From NCBI GenBank assembly GCA_018712645.1, contig DVGO01000053.1:1-53354 (forward strand): a stretch of 53,354 nt of DNA, given 5' to 3'. This stretch comes from Candidatus Faecousia faecavium (GTDB taxonomy: Bacteria > Bacillota > Clostridia > Oscillospirales > Oscillospiraceae). Shown here one piece after another: positions 50,945 through 53,354 of this stretch. Both the position numbers and the translations under genes were made by a program. The first letter of the stretch is position 1, and each line of letters opens with the position of its first letter. A model generated the notes under the pieces. The model was not told the DNA's origin, ran no database searches, and saw nothing but the letters and a program-made list of their open reading frames with translations.

Positions 50945-52150
50945 ATGAAAATCGCTTGGTTCTGCATTCCCGCTCATGGTCACACCAACCCCACTTTGGG
51001 TCTGGTGAAAGAACTTACCAGCGCCGGTCATCAGGTGTTCTATTTTTCCTTTGCGCCCTTCCGGGAAAAAATCGAGGCCGCCGGTGCGCATTTCATTGGC
51101 TGCGACGGCTATGATCTGGAAATGAAAAACCCAGGCGATGCCGACCGTGTCAGCAAGGATATGGCTTTTGCCACAGAACTGCTGGTCAGTTCCACTCTGG
51201 CGCTGGACGACATGGTTTCAGAGCAAATCGCCAAAATCAAGCCGGATCTGATCGTGTCGGACTCTGTGGCCTATTGGGGTAAACTCATTGCGATGAAGCA
51301 CGGAATCCCCTATGTCTCATCCACCACTACCTTTGCCTTCAACCGGTATTCCGCCCGCTATATGAAGCAGAGTCCCATACAGTTGATTCAAATGCTTCTT
51401 TCCCTGCCCAAAATCAACAAGCAGCTCCAGCGGCTTCGGGACAAGGGCTACCCTGTGAAGAACATTCTGGAAATCGTCCAAAATGACAACGAGACCAATA
51501 CCATCGTCTATACTTCCCGGTATTTCCAGCCCTGTGCGGAAACATTCTCAGACCGGTATCGGTTCATCGGCCCCTCCCTGCGGCCAATCCAAACGCCTAT
51601 GGAGAAAACCGCTGAAAAGACGGTGTACATTTCTATGGGCACTGTCAACCAAAACCAGCAGTTTTACCGCAACTGCATAGATGCGCTGAAGGACACAGGT
51701 TATCAGGTAATCCTGTCCATGGGCACGAATACGGAGCAGTTTGAACATCTGCCGGAAAACATCCAGGTCTACAGCACCGTAGACCAGATGGCCGTTTTGT
51801 CCATTGCGGATGTATTTTTGACCCACTGCGGCATGAATTCTGCATCGGAAGGGCTTGCGTTTGAGGTACCTCTGATTCTCTTTCCCCAGACTACTGAGCA
51901 GGGCGCTGTCGCCGCCAGAGCAGAAGAACTGGGGGCAGGTGTTCGCCTGAAATCCATTGAGAAGAAGGATATTCTGGCTGCTGTAAACGAGGTTTTGGAC
52001 AACCCCAGATACAAAGAAAATGCCGCAGCCATTTCCAACAGCTTTCGGGAATCCGGCGGGGCAGCACAGGCGCGGGCTTTTCTGGAGTCCATTGCGCAGA
52101 CAAATTCCTCGGCACACTGCAATGCCCACAGCGACTTTTCCCAGGGGTAA
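50945..52150 (+). CDS. MGT-family (GT1) glycosyltransferase
   Basis: This 401-residue GT-B-fold glycosyltransferase resembles the macrolide/UGT class. The N-terminal domain starts MKIAWFCIPAHGHTNPTLG with the acceptor-site His. The C-terminal donor-binding part has THCGMNSASEGLAFEVPLILFPQTTEQG, an equivalent of the family donor-sugar motif. It could glycosylate a lipid, a small molecule or an antibiotic. AGGAGG lies six bases before the ATG. The gene has its own promoter and terminator and is not clearly part of the sugar operon before it. Confidence 0.9.
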   Translation: MKIAWFCIPAHGHTNPTLGLVKELTSAGHQVFYFSFAPFREKIEAAGAHFIGCDGYDLEMKNPGDADRVSKDMAFATELLVSSTLALDDMVSEQIAKIKPDLIVSDSVAYWGKLIAMKHGIPYVSSTTTFAFNRYSARYMKQSPIQLIQMLLSLPKINKQLQRLRDKGYPVKNILEIVQNDNETNTIVYTSRYFQPCAETFSDRYRFIGPSLRPIQTPMEKTAEKTVYISMGTVNQNQQFYRNCIDALKDTGYQVILSMGTNTEQFEHLPENIQVYSTVDQMAVLSIADVFLTHCGMNSASEGLAFEVPLILFPQTTEQGAVAARAEELGAGVRLKSIEKKDILAAVNEVLDNPRYKENAAAISNSFRESGGAAQARAFLESIAQTNSSAHCNAHSDFSQG

Positions 52151-52254
52151 CGACTCTCTGTTTCCCGAGAAGCACTTCAAGGAATACGGATTTCGCATAG
52201 AGTTAATCTTTGTTCTAAATCCCAGTCTGAACGGAAATATGAAGTAAAACTTTC

Positions 52255-52290
52255 GGCTGGACAAGGAAGTATTCCCTGTCCAGCCTTTTC
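52255..52290 (+). terminator. Terminator of the glycosyltransferase gene
   Basis: The stem GGCTGGACA.GGAA / TTCC.TGTCCAGCC followed by TTTTC. Its arms are nearly the same as at 41568-41606. Confidence 0.88.
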
Positions 52291-52485
52291 CCCATTCCAT
52301 AATTACTGTGGTTAGCCACATGCCGCTATTCCTTGCTGAACGAAATCACCTTTACATTAATTTCGTTTTCAAGCACGGTTTTTGCCCAGCTACATTAGAA
52401 CCAAAACTATGAAATTCTCGTTGTCCCAAGCTGTTTTCTTTCTGGATCAGCCAACGCAGAATGACCATTCACCCCAGGTAGTATA
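52291..52485. other. Gap before the last gene
   Basis: No gene is visible. An AACGAAAT / ATTTCGTT hairpin (52339-52367) may mark the end of the converging minus-strand transcript. Confidence 0.35.
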
Positions 52486-53354
52486 TCACCGTTTGGGATG
52501 CTCCTGCTCAGTATCGTATGTGCTTGTTTTGTTTCTTTTTGATAAGAGCCATTCACACACTTGTTTCACTCCAGCTGCGCATAAGGGGAGCAGCAAGAAT
52601 ACATAGGGGTAGACATACTGGCTCTTTGTCTCCCACATCAGGTGAAACATAACACCACCTATAAGGTACAGAATCGGCATCCCATAAACCCAAAATTTCT
52701 GAAGATTTTGGATGCAGTACAGCATTGCAAATGCGAAAATTCCCATCAGAATGCCTTTGCAATAAATCCGCACAATCTGATAGGCATACCCCTGCTGATA
52801 TAGCGATTGGGTAATCCAGTGCGTAGTCGGCTGATTGGCCCATTGAGCCGGACCGCTCCACACGGAAGCATAAGTAGGTTCACACCATGTGCTGACAAAT
52901 TTCTTCACAAAAAAATCCAGAGCTTCTTTCGGATGATGGATATGGTAATCCAGATTTTCTTCAATCTTTCTCAATGCTTCTTTGCTGGATTCCTCTGAAT
53001 TCATTCCGCACGCATCATAGGCAATCATGATATAATCATTGTACCATCCTGGAACATTGACCCCCTCAGTAGGATCAGTCCCCATGGCTACATACATTAC
53101 AGACGGTATTGGCTGTAAATTCTCCGCCTTTACCACTTTGTAAACAGCATTTTTCATCCCAACATTGAAAGCAACGAAGCACAAGCAAATCCCCAAAACT
53201 GCGGCAGGACAGCGAATGGCACCGGTCTTGAACCAGCAGATCAGCTGCCACAGACAGATGGCAATCACACCAATCAAAAAATTGTTCCGAATTAGTGCAG
53301 AGAGTGTCAAACAGATAGCCCCCAACAGGAAGAAACCATACTGCTTCGGCCTGT
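52486..53354 (-). CDS. Partial polytopic membrane protein, GT-C-like glycosyltransferase
   Basis: The C-terminal part (about 289 codons) of a large membrane protein is open to the right edge of the window, so its start is missing. It has several hydrophobic spans, the short motif SALIRNNFLIG near the visible start, a hydrophilic loop rich in acidic and aromatic residues (about 53100-52800) and a Lys/Arg-rich tail (SKRNK). The layout resembles GT-C or DUF6020-like membrane enzymes of surface polysaccharide clusters, consistent with the dTDP- and UDP-sugar genes nearby. The family assignment is weak. Confidence 0.6.
   Translation of the reverse strand, partial: RPKQYGFFLLGAICLTLSALIRNNFLIGVIAICLWQLICWFKTGAIRCPAAVLGICLCFVAFNVGMKNAVYKVVKAENLQPIPSVMYVAMGTDPTEGVNVPGWYNDYIMIAYDACGMNSEESSKEALRKIEENLDYHIHHPKEALDFFVKKFVSTWCEPTYASVWSGPAQWANQPTTHWITQSLYQQGYAYQIVRIYCKGILMGIFAFAMLYCIQNLQKFWVYGMPILYLIGGVMFHLMWETKSQYVYPYVFLLLPLCAAGVKQVCEWLLSKRNKTSTYDTEQEHPKR

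Noticed and set aside
1..53354. CRISPR array, rRNA, IS element or transposase
   Set aside because: No spaced repeats, rRNA signature, transposase or terminal inverted repeats were seen.

Overview
This 53.4 kb window looks like a chromosomal segment of an anaerobic, low-to-mid GC Clostridia member, most likely an Oscillospirales/Oscillospiraceae-type gut bacterium. That placement is inferred from the miaB-mutS-mutL-miaA-hfq and sepF-divIVA-ileS gene orders, the T-box leader on ileS, strong AAAGGAGG ribosome binding sites, many Clostridia-style lipoproteins, and a gene content of anaerobic redox enzymes. No species can be named from the sequence alone.

Layout: 0.1-6.7 kb carries tRNA-Leu, a GNAT acetyltransferase, a GH25 lysozyme lipoprotein, a surface 5'-nucleotidase, tRNA-Ser and a duplicated beta-helix lipoprotein. 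6.7-15.3 kb is a tetrapyrrole/sulfur block. A minus-strand operon encodes a FecBCD-type ABC importer plus a trifunctional siroheme/uroporphyrinogen enzyme (precorrin-2 dehydrogenase, SUMT and HemD in one chain), and is preceded by a structured RNA leader. Next to it a LysR regulator is divergent from an 852-residue flavoprotein-rhodanese-siroheme reductase-ferredoxin fusion. The siroheme made by the first operon is the obvious cofactor for the second. 15.4-19.8 kb is a second FecBCD-type importer operon that also carries a methyltransferase and an FmdE-like zinc-ribbon protein. 20.3-22.3 kb is an ArsR - ArsP-type permease - thioredoxin-like cassette with three copies of one palindromic operator. 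22.3-28.0 kb is a complete BMP/nucleoside-type ABC system with a DUF3798-type binding lipoprotein.

28.3-41.4 kb is housekeeping: miaB, mutS, a CPBP protease-like gene, mutL, miaA, hfq, then sepF, divIVA and T-box-controlled ileS, then tRNA-Thr and tRNA-Tyr. Directly after tRNA-Tyr, 41.4-45.7 kb is a decayed prophage or integrative element. It holds a replication module (RepA-N-like protein and DnaC-like ATPase) fused to the end of a tail module: a tail-fibre gene carrying an in-frame TGA and a -1 frameshift, a small gene, and an XkdX-like gene cut off in the 3' end of rmlB.

45.7-53.35 kb is a cell-surface polysaccharide locus: rmlB and rmlA (rmlA has an in-frame TGA at a conserved Trp position), an XRE-HTH/UDP-glucose dehydrogenase fusion, a UDP-glucuronate 4-epimerase-like gene, an MGT-type glycosyltransferase and a partial polytopic membrane protein running off the right edge.

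The points most worth checking are the siroheme/sulfite-reductase block with its RNA leader, the FmdE-methyltransferase-importer operon, the two Trp-position TGA codons plus the A7 frameshift in 43.5-46.9 kb, and the HTH-dehydrogenase fusion.
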